DNA of 11,009 nt. Source: Fibrobacter succinogenes (GTDB taxonomy: Bacteria; Fibrobacterota; Fibrobacteria; Fibrobacterales; CADBQJ01). Positions 6,074 through 11,009 of the stretch are shown here, piece by piece. The stretch spans positions 1 to 11,009 of the forward strand of contig CADBQJ010000045.1 in NCBI GenBank assembly GCA_902796785.1. The letters run 5' to 3'. The stretch's first letter is position 1. Each line of letters begins with the position of its first letter. Below the pieces are notes generated by a model. It was not told the DNA's origin and searched no databases. It saw nothing but the letters and a program-made list of their open reading frames with translations. Position numbers and translations under genes: made by a program.

Positions 6074-6801
6074 TCCGCCTCCTCGGCCCCTTCTTCGTTC
6101 ACGCCGCCGAACCGGCGGTCGCGCGAAGCGTAGAACTCCAGCGCGGCGCGCATGTCGTCGTCGCCGAAGTCGGGCCAGAGCTTCTGCGAGAAAAAGAGCT
6201 CGGCGTAGACCGACTGCCAGGGCAGGAAGTTCGAGACGCGGAACTCCCCTCCCGTGCGGATCATCAGGTCGACGTCGGGAAGATCGGGGACGAAGAGCGA
6301 GCCGGCGAACGCGGCCTCGTCGACCTCCTCGGGACGGATTTCGCCGGCGGCGGCGCGGGCGGCCAGCTTCGCGGCCGCGGCGACGATCTCCTGGCGGCCG
6401 CCGTAGGAGATGGCGAGGCAGAGGCGCATGCCCGTGTTTCCGGCGGTCTTCTCCTCGGCTTCGCGCAGCTTGGCGCGGCCGCGGGCGGGCAGCAGCTCGG
6501 GCTGGCCCAGGACCGTCATCCGGACGTTGCGCTCCATCATCTCGGGGACTTCGCGGTCGACCATCTCCCCGACGAGGTTCATCAGGAAGTCGACTTCGCG
6601 CTTGGGGCGCTTCCAGTTCTCGGAGCTGAAGGTGTAGAGCGTGAGGTTCCCCACGCCGGCGTCGGAGCAGAAGCGGACGACCTTGCGGGCGGTTTCGGTG
6701 CCCTGGCGGTGGCCGAAGACGCGCGGCTTCCCGCGGAGACGGGCCCAGCGGCCGTTCCCGTCCATGATGACGGCGATGTGCCTGGGAAGGACGGGCTCCA
6801 T
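6070..6801 (-). CDS. uppS: Undecaprenyl diphosphate synthase (cis-prenyltransferase)
   Basis: UppS condenses eight isopentenyl diphosphates onto farnesyl diphosphate with Z geometry to make the C55 lipid carrier for peptidoglycan and other surface polymers. The 243-residue length is standard. Residues 11-20, VIMDGNGRWA, hold the catalytic Asp14. GHRQG (30-34), TFSSENWKRP (58-66, including Ser60, Glu61, Asn62, Trp63) and IRTGGEFRVSNFLPWQ (181-196) contain the diphosphate-binding Arg182, Arg188 and Ser190; Glu201 follows. The usual SNFLLWQ reads SNFLPWQ, a minor change. It starts four bases after the frr stop with a weak AAGG ribosome binding site, so it may rely on coupling. It overlaps cdsA at its 3' end. 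Confidence 0.97.
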   Translation of the reverse strand: MEPVLPRHIAVIMDGNGRWARLRGKPRVFGHRQGTETARKVVRFCSDAGVGNLTLYTFSSENWKRPKREVDFLMNLVGEMVDREVPEMMERNVRMTVLGQPELLPARGRAKLREAEEKTAGNTGMRLCLAISYGGRQEIVAAAAKLAARAAAGEIRPEEVDEAAFAGSLFVPDLPDVDLMIRTGGEFRVSNFLPWQSVYAELFFSQKLWPDFGDDDMRAALEFYASRDRRFGGVNEEGAEEAE

Positions 6802-6805
6802 CGGG

Positions 6806-7348
6806 CTAGACCTTCAGGACGTCGGCCTCTTTGGCGGCGCAGAGCTCGTCGATCTTCGCGATGTAGCGGTCGGTGAGCTTCTGGACCTTGTCGGTCTCGC
6901 CCTTGAGCATGTCCTCGGGCCAGTCCTCGTCCTTGGCCTGGCGCTTGAGCGAGTCGTTCTCGTCGCGGCGGACGTTGCGCACGGCCACGCGGCCCTCTTC
7001 GGCGACCTTGCGGACGATCTTGGTCAGCTCCTCGCGGCGTTCGCCGGTGAGCATCGGGAAGGTGAGGCGGATGCAGGAGCCGTCGTTGGTGGGGGTGATG
7101 CCGAGGTTCGAGGCGAAGATCGCCTTTTCGATGGCGCCCAGCATCTGCTTTTCCCAGGGGATGATCGAGAGCACGCGGGGCTCGGTGGCCTTCACGCTCG
7201 CCACGTGCGAGACGGGGGTGGGGGTGCCGTAGTAGTCGACGTTCACGCCGTCGAGGACCGCCGCGCTGGCCAGGCCGGTGCGGATCTTGGACCATTCGCG
7301 CTGGCAGTTCTCCACCGCCTTTTCCATTCTCTCTTCGACAGAAGCCAT
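6806..7348 (-). CDS. frr: Ribosome recycling factor
   Basis: RRF, together with EF-G, splits post-termination ribosomes. The 180-residue protein has the expected coiled-coil arms. The first helix includes MEKAVENCQREWSKIRTG, and the C-terminal helices run from about residue 105 (EERREELTKIVRKVAEEGRV) to the end. The small beta domain carries VDYYGTPTPVSHVASV (37-52), PRVLSIIPWEK (57-67) and NDGSCIRLTFPMLTGERR. The conserved RTGRAxP-like segment reads RTGLASAAVL. It begins one base after the pyrH stop (TGACATG), with GGGAG in the pyrH end, so the two are probably translationally coupled. The pyrH-frr order is typical of bacteria. Confidence 0.97.
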   Translation of the reverse strand: MASVEERMEKAVENCQREWSKIRTGLASAAVLDGVNVDYYGTPTPVSHVASVKATEPRVLSIIPWEKQMLGAIEKAIFASNLGITPTNDGSCIRLTFPMLTGERREELTKIVRKVAEEGRVAVRNVRRDENDSLKRQAKDEDWPEDMLKGETDKVQKLTDRYIAKIDELCAAKEADVLKV

Positions 7349-7349
7349 G

Positions 7350-8063
7350 TCATTCTCCCGGCGTCACCAGAGTGCCCACGGGCTCTCCGCGAACCGCCTT
7401 TTCGAGGTTGCCTTCGTCCATCTTGCAGACCAAGATAGGCATCTTGTTGTCCCGGCACAAGGCGAGCGCGGCGGCGTCCATCACCTTGAGGTCCTTCGCC
7501 ACCGCCTCGTCGAGCGTGAGCCTTTCGAACCGGCGCGCGCCGGGGTTCTTCATCGGGTCGGAGTCGTAGATCCCGTCGACCTTGGTGGCCTTCACCAGCA
7601 CGTCTGCGCCGAATTCCAGGGCGCGGAGCGCCGCGGCGGTGTCGGTGGTGAAGTAGGGGTTGCCGGTGCCGCCCGCGAAGAGGACCACGCGGCGTTCCGC
7701 GACGGCCTCGTCGAGCCGGGCCTGCGAGAACCGTTCGCAGAAGCCGACCTCGGTCCCGGAGAGGAGCGCGCACTTCGCGCCGAGGGCGCGGAGCGCGTCG
7801 CGGAGCGCGAGGCAGTTGATGACCGTGCCGAGCATCCCCATCTGGTCGCCGGTCTCGCGGCGGACGCCGCCTTCGGCGCTGGCGGAGATCCCGCGGACGA
7901 TGTTGCCCGCGCCGATCACCACGCCGAAATCCGCGCCCAGTTCGTGGACGCGGACGATCTCTTCGGCCATGGAGCGGACGATTCCGGAGTCGATTCCGGA
8001 GCCCTTGGCCCCGGCCAGCGCTTCTCCGCTGAGCTTGAGCAGAACTCTACGATAGGCGGACAT
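7350..8063 (-). CDS. pyrH: Uridylate kinase (UMP kinase)
   Basis: PyrH phosphorylates UMP to UDP with ATP and belongs to the amino-acid-kinase fold, unlike eukaryotic UMP kinases. The 237-residue chain is of normal length. It has RVLLKLSGEAL (6-16) with Lys10, a phosphate loop VIGAGNIVRG (49-58), DQMGMLGTVINCLALRDAL (73-91), GTGNPYFTTDTAA (132-144) and the nucleotide-binding segment KATKVDGIYDSDP (158-170). The phosphate loop usually reads GGGN and here reads GAGN, a conservative change. The ATG has GGAGG at good distance. A GC-rich hairpin separates it from tsf, 54 nt upstream. Confidence 0.97.
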   Translation of the reverse strand: MSAYRRVLLKLSGEALAGAKGSGIDSGIVRSMAEEIVRVHELGADFGVVIGAGNIVRGISASAEGGVRRETGDQMGMLGTVINCLALRDALRALGAKCALLSGTEVGFCERFSQARLDEAVAERRVVLFAGGTGNPYFTTDTAAALRALEFGADVLVKATKVDGIYDSDPMKNPGARRFERLTLDEAVAKDLKVMDAAALALCRDNKMPILVCKMDEGNLEKAVRGEPVGTLVTPGE

Positions 8064-8084
8064 GCGACCTCCGGGGTTTGCGGA

Positions 8085-8111
8085 CCGCGCCGGCCCGGAG
8101 GGTCGGCGCGG
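8085..8111 (-). promoter_or_regulatory. GC-rich hairpin in the tsf-pyrH spacer
   Basis: CCGCGCCG and CGGCGCGG form a perfect eight-base-pair stem. After an A-C mismatch, CCC/GGG continues it around a three-base loop. It fills the middle of the only sizeable gap in the rpsB-to-Nudix run. No U-tract follows, so it is not a canonical terminator. It may protect the 3' end of rpsB-tsf mRNA, cause pausing, or reduce expression of the distal genes. Confidence 0.55.
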
Positions 8112-8117
8112 AGCTTG

Positions 8118-8975
8118 CTACTTGCCCAGCGCGAAGCGGACGAACTGCTTCACTTCGATCTTCGAGGCGCCGATTTCCTTGGCGACTTCGGCGATCAGCT
8201 GCTTGCAGCTCTTCTTGGCGTCGAACGCGGTGGACTGTTCTTCCAGGCAGACTTCCTTGTAGTACTTGCCCAGACGGCCTTCGACCTGGCGGTCGACGAA
8301 CTCGGGCTTGGTGCCGGCCTGGGCGGCCTGTTCGCGGTAGATCTCGCGTTCCTTGGCGACCAGCTCGGGGTCGATTTCGGAGGGGCGGATCGCGATGGGC
8401 GCGAAGGCGGCCACCTGCATGGCGGTGTTCTTGGCCAGTTCGGCGGCCTTTTCGGGTTCGGCGCCTTCGACGGACATCTTGACGAGCACGCCGATCTTGC
8501 CGCCCATGTGGGAATAGAGCCCGACCACTTCGTTCGCGGCCTTTTCGAGGACCGCGAAGCGGCGGATGCCCATCTTTTCGCCGATCTTGCCGGTCAGCTG
8601 TTCCCAGGCGTCGTGGATCGTTTCGCCGTCGGAGAGCTTGAGGGCGTTGAGGGCGTCGAGGTCCGCGGGGGCGTTGTCCATCACGAGCTGCAGGCATTCC
8701 TTGGCCAGCGAGTTGAACTCGTCGAGGTTGCCCACGGGCTCGGTTTCGCAGTTGGCTTCGATCGCCACGGCGCGGGAGGCCGTCTGGGCGAGGAGGACCT
8801 TGCCCATGTTGGCGTCGCGGTCGGCGCGCTTGGCGGCGGTGGCGGCGCCCTTCTTGCGGAGGATTTCGACGGCGGCCTGTTCGTCGCCGTTGGCCTCGTT
8901 GAGGGCCTTCTTGCAGTCGAGCATGCCCGCGCCGGTCTTTTCGCGCAGGGCCTTCACCATTTCGGCGGTAACCAT
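8118..8975 (-). CDS. tsf: Translation elongation factor Ts
   Basis: EF-Ts is the nucleotide exchange factor for EF-Tu. The 285-residue chain is of usual length. The N-terminal UBA-like domain is clear: ITAEMVKALREKTGAGMLDC-type sequence at residues 3-21, then KKALNEANGDEQAAVEILRKKG. The core subdomain contains GKVLLAQ and AIEANCETE. In well-studied EF-Ts proteins the next residues are TDFVARN, whose Asp and Phe contact EF-Tu; here the stretch reads TEPVGNLDEF (about 78-87), so the Phe is lost. The second half has GGKIGVLVKM (128-137), MQVAAFAP and FVRFALGK at the end, all as expected. It starts one base after the rpsB stop with GAGGACA inside rpsB, so coupling is likely. Confidence 0.96.
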   Translation of the reverse strand: MVTAEMVKALREKTGAGMLDCKKALNEANGDEQAAVEILRKKGAATAAKRADRDANMGKVLLAQTASRAVAIEANCETEPVGNLDEFNSLAKECLQLVMDNAPADLDALNALKLSDGETIHDAWEQLTGKIGEKMGIRRFAVLEKAANEVVGLYSHMGGKIGVLVKMSVEGAEPEKAAELAKNTAMQVAAFAPIAIRPSEIDPELVAKEREIYREQAAQAGTKPEFVDRQVEGRLGKYYKEVCLEEQSTAFDAKKSCKQLIAEVAKEIGASKIEVKQFVRFALGK

Positions 8976-8976
8976 C

Positions 8977-9705
8977 TTAGTTGTCCTCCTTGGCTTCGAC
9001 GGCGGCGGCGACGTCCTTGTCGGCCACGGGAGCGGCGGAGACGGCGGCGTCGACCAGCGCGGTCATCAGCAGGTCGAGGGCCTTGACGGCGTCGTCGTTG
9101 CTGGGGATCGGGTAGGTCACGAGGTCGGGGTCGACGTTCGTGTCGCAGAGGGCGATCACCGGGATGTGGAGGCGGTTGGCTTCGGCCACGGCCAGGTGTT
9201 CGTGCTTGATGCTGGAGATGACGACCAGGCCGGGCTGGCCCTTCATGTTGCGGATGCCGCCGAAGACCTCGTTCAGCTTTTCGCGTTCGCGGCCGAGCAT
9301 CAGCACTTCCTTCTTGACGCGGTTCTTGATCGAGCCGTCCTTTTCCATCTGCTCGATTTCGCCGAGGCGCTCGATGGAGCGGCGGACGGTCGAGAAGTTG
9401 GTCAGCATGCCGCCGAGCCAGCGGGTGATCACGTAGCTTTCGCCGAGCTTTTCGGCGCAGGCCTGCATGACGGGGCGGGCGATGGGCTTGGTGCCCACGA
9501 AGAGGATGGGGCGGCCGGAGCGGCGGACGTTCACCAGCGCCTCCTGGGCGGCGGCGAGGCGTTCGAGCGTGCAGCGGAGGTTGATGACGTGGACCCCGTT
9601 GCGTTCGCCGAGGATGAAGCGGCGCATCTTGGGGTTCCAGCGACGGGTCTGGTGGCCGAAGTGGACTCCGGCTTCGAGCATTTGGGCCATGGAAGGCGTG
9701 GACAT
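8977..9705 (-). CDS. rpsB: 30S ribosomal protein S2
   Basis: S2 binds late to the 30S head-body junction and helps anchor S1 where that is present. The 242-residue chain has MAQMLEAGVHFGHQTRRWNP (6-25), the signature MRRFILGERNGVHVINL, FVGTKPIA, RWLGGMLTNF, and the C-terminal signature VALCDTN-like VIALCDTNVDPDLVTYPIPSNDDA. The last 25 or so residues are an Ala/Val/Asp/Glu-rich tail. The open frame continues far upstream through rpsI and rplM, but the ATG at 9705 is correct. It has AAGGAG six bases upstream and gives the family's normal N-terminus. A 122-nt structured leader precedes it, and tsf follows immediately. Confidence 0.97.
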   Translation of the reverse strand: MSTPSMAQMLEAGVHFGHQTRRWNPKMRRFILGERNGVHVINLRCTLERLAAAQEALVNVRRSGRPILFVGTKPIARPVMQACAEKLGESYVITRWLGGMLTNFSTVRRSIERLGEIEQMEKDGSIKNRVKKEVLMLGREREKLNEVFGGIRNMKGQPGLVVISSIKHEHLAVAEANRLHIPVIALCDTNVDPDLVTYPIPSNDDAVKALDLLMTALVDAAVSAAPVADKDVAAAVEAKEDN

Positions 9706-9827
9706 CTTGGTCTCCTTGGTTGTTGCTTCCCCGCCCGCCTCCGGTCCGGAACCCGCTCGCGCGGGCACCTCCGGGCCATCTGCGGCAGACAGGTGTCTGG
9801 TTGTCGTGTTCTGCTGTGCGGCCAAGA
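9706..9827 (-). promoter_or_regulatory. rpsB leader with two hairpins, possible autoregulatory element
   Basis: The 122-nt spacer between rpsI and rpsB can fold into two hairpins. The first is a CAGAC/GTCTG stem with an ACCT loop (9799-9786; the DNA is a perfect inverted repeat CAGACA-GG-TGTCTG). The second is a nested helix: TCCGG-type outer pairs 9774-9770 with 9750-9746, and an inner stem 9765-9761 with 9756-9752 (CCCGC/GCGGG) capped by GCGA. The rpsB Shine-Dalgarno is about 30 nt further on. S2 is known to repress rpsB-tsf through its leader in E. coli. Whether this leader does the same is inferred. I see no convincing promoter in the spacer. Confidence 0.45.
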
Positions 9828-10232
9828 CTAGCGCTTGGAGAACTGGAAGCTCTTGCGCGCTTTCTTGTGGCCGTACTTCTTGCGTTCCACCGCGCGGGAG
9901 TCGCGGGTCAGGAGACCCTTGGCGCGCAGGGCGGAGCGGAATTCTTCGTTGGTCTGGACGAGGGCGCGGGCGATGCCCAGGCGGAGGGCGCCCATCTGGC
10001 CGCTGATGCCGCCGCCGACGGCCTTGGCCTCGACGTCCCACTGGTCGCCGTTCTCGAGGGTGGCGAAGGGGAGGTTGGCGATCATGACCTGCACGTCGGA
10101 CTGGAAGTAGTCCTTGAAGTCGCGGCCGTTGACGATGCGCTTGCCGGTGCCGGGGCGCAGCTTGACGGCGGCGACCGCTTCCTTGCGACGGCCGGTCGCG
10201 CGGTACATGACTTCGTTCTTCTTGGTAGCCAT
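9828..10232 (-). CDS. rpsI: 30S ribosomal protein S9
   Basis: S9 sits in the 30S head, with its C-terminal tail reaching towards the P-site tRNA. The 134-residue chain has YRATGRRKEAVAAVKLRPGTG (10-30), VNGRDFKDYF (34-43) and GGGISGQMGALRLGIARAL (73-91). The signature GLLTRDSRAVERKKYGHKKAR leads to a basic tail ending FQFSKR; the terminal K-R is the highly conserved tRNA contact. It starts 18 nt after rplM with GGAGAGG upstream. The rplM-rpsI pairing is nearly universal in bacteria. Confidence 0.98.
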   Translation of the reverse strand: MATKKNEVMYRATGRRKEAVAAVKLRPGTGKRIVNGRDFKDYFQSDVQVMIANLPFATLENGDQWDVEAKAVGGGISGQMGALRLGIARALVQTNEEFRSALRAKGLLTRDSRAVERKKYGHKKARKSFQFSKR

Positions 10233-10250
10233 TGTTCGTTTCCTCTCCGA

Positions 10251-10679
10251 TTAAAGGGTCACCAGTTCGGGCTTCTGAGCCTTGTGGGGATGTTCGGCGC
10301 CGGCGTAGACGTGCAGCTTTTCGAACATCCTGTCGCCGAGGGCGGTCTTGGGGAGCATGCCCTTGATCGCGTGTTCGACCGGGTAGGTCGGATGCTTGCG
10401 CATCATGTCGGCGTAGCTGGTGGTCTTGGAGGAACCGGGACGGGGGCTGGCGGAGAAGTAGCCCTTGGTTTCGGCCTTCTTGCCGGTCAGCACGGCCTTC
10501 TCGGCGTTGATGACGACGACGTAGTCGCCGGCGTCGACGTCGGGAGACCACTGGGGTTTGTTCTTGCCGCGGAGCAGCAGGGCCACGCGGGAAGCGAGAC
10601 GGCCGATCGGCATGCCGGCGGCGTCCACGAGGAGCCATTTGCGCTCGATGTTCTTGGGGTTGAGGAACTGTGTCTTCAT
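10251..10679 (-). CDS. rplM: 50S ribosomal protein L13
   Basis: L13 is an early-assembling 50S protein. The 142-residue length matches the E. coli protein exactly. Conserved parts include the N-terminal RKWLLVDAAGMPIGRLAS (13-30), LLRGKNKPQWSPDVDAGDYVVV, NAEKAVLTGKKAETK, the PVEHAIKGMLPK loop and the C-terminal LHVYAGAEHPHKAQKP. The open frame extends 32 codons further to an ATG at 10775, but that ATG overlaps the -10 box. The ATG at 10679 has AAGGACG upstream and gives the family N-terminus. It is the first gene of the translation block. L13 is known to repress its own operon in E. coli. Confidence 0.98.
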   Translation of the reverse strand: MKTQFLNPKNIERKWLLVDAAGMPIGRLASRVALLLRGKNKPQWSPDVDAGDYVVVINAEKAVLTGKKAETKGYFSASPRPGSSKTTSYADMMRKHPTYPVEHAIKGMLPKTALGDRMFEKLHVYAGAEHPHKAQKPELVTL

Positions 10680-10684
10680 CGTTC

Positions 10685-10724
10685 GTCCTTGACGGTCGGA
10701 GCTGCCCGCGGCGACCATCGTCAA
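10685..10724 (-). promoter_or_regulatory. rplM leader hairpin touching the ribosome binding site
   Basis: TTGAC-GAT-GGTCG (10724-10712) pairs with CGACCGTCAA (10698-10689): ten base pairs interrupted by a three-base bulge (10719-10717), closing a 13-base loop. The final AA of the 3' arm is the start of the rplM Shine-Dalgarno AAGGAC (10690-10685). Such a structure could expose or hide the ribosome binding site. Autogenous control by L13 is established in E. coli; its use here is inferred. Confidence 0.5.
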
Positions 10725-10774
10725 ATGTTTGCGTAGCTTTCCGGCGGGACCGGTGGGCTCATCCAAGCGGGCCA

Positions 10775-10804
10775 ATTATAGAAAAAGAAGACGGGGTTTG
10801 TCTC
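10775..10804 (-). promoter_or_regulatory. Predicted sigma-70-type promoter of rplM-rpsI
   Basis: A perfect TATAAT (10780-10775) lies in a locally AT-rich stretch of otherwise GC-rich DNA. At 18 nt upstream, GAGACA (10804-10799) keeps the GACA half of the -35 consensus. The start site would fall near 10768, giving a leader of about 90 nt before rplM. This is the best promoter for the whole block down to the Nudix gene. Confidence 0.7.
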
Positions 10805-10862
10805 GCCCCGGGGGCCCTTTTCCCCCGCTTTTTCCGCCGTCGGGGCGTCCGCTTGGGCTTTT
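10805..10862 (-). other. Intergenic GC-rich inverted repeats after the edge gene
   Basis: The stretch between the edge gene's stop and the promoter holds CGCCCCG and CGGGGCG, which can pair over seven bases around a loop of about 30 nt, and a GGGCCCCC block. No U-run follows directly; the nearest pyrimidine tract is inside the promoter spacer. It may end the upstream transcript, but the evidence is weak. I see no ORF or RNA gene in it. Confidence 0.3.
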
Positions 10863-11009
10863 CTAGCCCTTGACGTGGATCGCCGAGGCGAATTCGCCCA
10901 GGAGGGCCTTGTCCCGGACCCGTTCCCAGATGTTGCCGGTGACGATCATCGAGGCGCCGGCCTCCACCCGTTCCCGGGCCATTTCGGGCTTCACCAGCCC
11001 GCCGCCGAC
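10863..11009 (-). CDS. C-terminal fragment of a GGGP synthase (PcrB/GGGPS) family TIM-barrel protein (runs off right edge)
   Basis: The last 48 residues and the stop codon are present. The fragment begins VGGGLVKPEMARERVEAGAS and continues MIVTGNIWE, a strand-helix-strand unit with two phosphate-binding glycine motifs (VGGG and TGN). It ends LLGEFASAIHVKG. This pattern fits the end of geranylgeranylglyceryl phosphate synthase and related prenylglyceryl phosphate synthases, which join a prenyl diphosphate to glycerol 1-phosphate. Other phosphate-binding barrels (HisA/HisF, TrpC, Rpe) share the general glycine pattern but fit less well around the TGN-x-W-E and FAxAIH segments. It is separated from rplM by 183 nt with a promoter, so it is probably a different transcription unit. 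The N-terminus and active site are outside the window. Confidence 0.65.
   Translation of the reverse strand, partial: VGGGLVKPEMARERVEAGASMIVTGNIWERVRDKALLGEFASAIHVKG

Noticed and set aside
7278..9086. 602-codon plus-strand frame opposite frr, pyrH and tsf
   Set aside because: No start context or domain; composition mirrors the codon use of the minus-strand genes.
9706..10638. Long minus-strand extension of the rpsB frame
   Set aside because: The extra 311 residues are an out-of-frame reading of rplM and rpsI, and S2 starts properly at 9705.
9720..10736. 338-codon plus-strand frame opposite rpsI and rplM
   Set aside because: Antisense shadow of two unmistakable ribosomal protein genes.
10680..10775. 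Upstream ATG at 10775 extending rplM by 32 codons
   Set aside because: It overlaps the TATAAT box and would precede the predicted start site; the 142-residue form matches the family.
1..11009. tRNA, rRNA, CRISPR repeats, insertion sequences, phage attachment sites
   Set aside because: I looked for cloverleaf-like stretches, regularly spaced repeats, transposase motifs and terminal inverted repeats, and saw none.

Overview
High-GC bacterial chromosome in which every supported gene lies on the minus strand, so transcription runs from the right end to the left. The content is core housekeeping: ribosomal proteins and translation factors, then isoprenoid and phospholipid synthesis, then tryptophan biosynthesis. 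I see no mobile element, rRNA, tRNA or CRISPR array. Gene order rpsB-tsf-pyrH-frr-uppS-cdsA-dxr is common in bacteria. A GGGP-synthase-like fragment at the right edge and a TrpG-TrpD fusion are compatible with a Bacteroidota or PVC-type lineage (Lentisphaerae, Kiritimatiellae), but this is a weak inference and the phylum cannot be settled from the window.

Layout in transcription order. (1) 11009-10863: last 48 residues of a TIM-barrel protein, probably of the geranylgeranylglyceryl-phosphate synthase (PcrB/GGGPS) family. (2) 10862-10680: intergenic region with a TATAAT promoter and a leader hairpin that touches the rplM ribosome binding site. (3) 10679-9828: rplM-rpsI (L13, S9). (4) 9827-9706: structured leader ahead of rpsB. 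(5) 9705-3524: a tight run of rpsB, tsf, pyrH, frr, uppS, cdsA, dxr and a NudC-like Nudix hydrolase, with gaps of at most 54 nt and one 4-nt ATGA overlap. (6) 3523-3248: a weak terminator-like element, a promoter, and a complete ribosome-mediated trp attenuator. The attenuator has an 18-codon leader peptide with tandem Trp codons and four mutually exclusive pairing segments. (7) 3247-1: trpE, a fused trpG-trpD, and the start of trpC.

The first block makes ribosomal proteins, EF-Ts, UMP kinase and ribosome recycling factor. It continues into the MEP pathway (Dxr), undecaprenyl diphosphate synthesis (UppS) and CDP-diacylglycerol synthesis (CdsA), so translation capacity and envelope precursors probably share transcripts. 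The second block, under its own promoter, carries chorismate towards indole-3-glycerol phosphate.

The most interesting feature is the trp attenuator, which the ORFs do not explain. Others worth checking are a possibly leaderless leader-peptide mRNA, no tryptophan at all in the roughly 1,070 readable residues of the trp enzymes, an altered TDFV motif in EF-Ts, and leader hairpins before rplM and rpsB that could serve autogenous control. I found no evidence for an entirely new gene system; the rest is well-known housekeeping.
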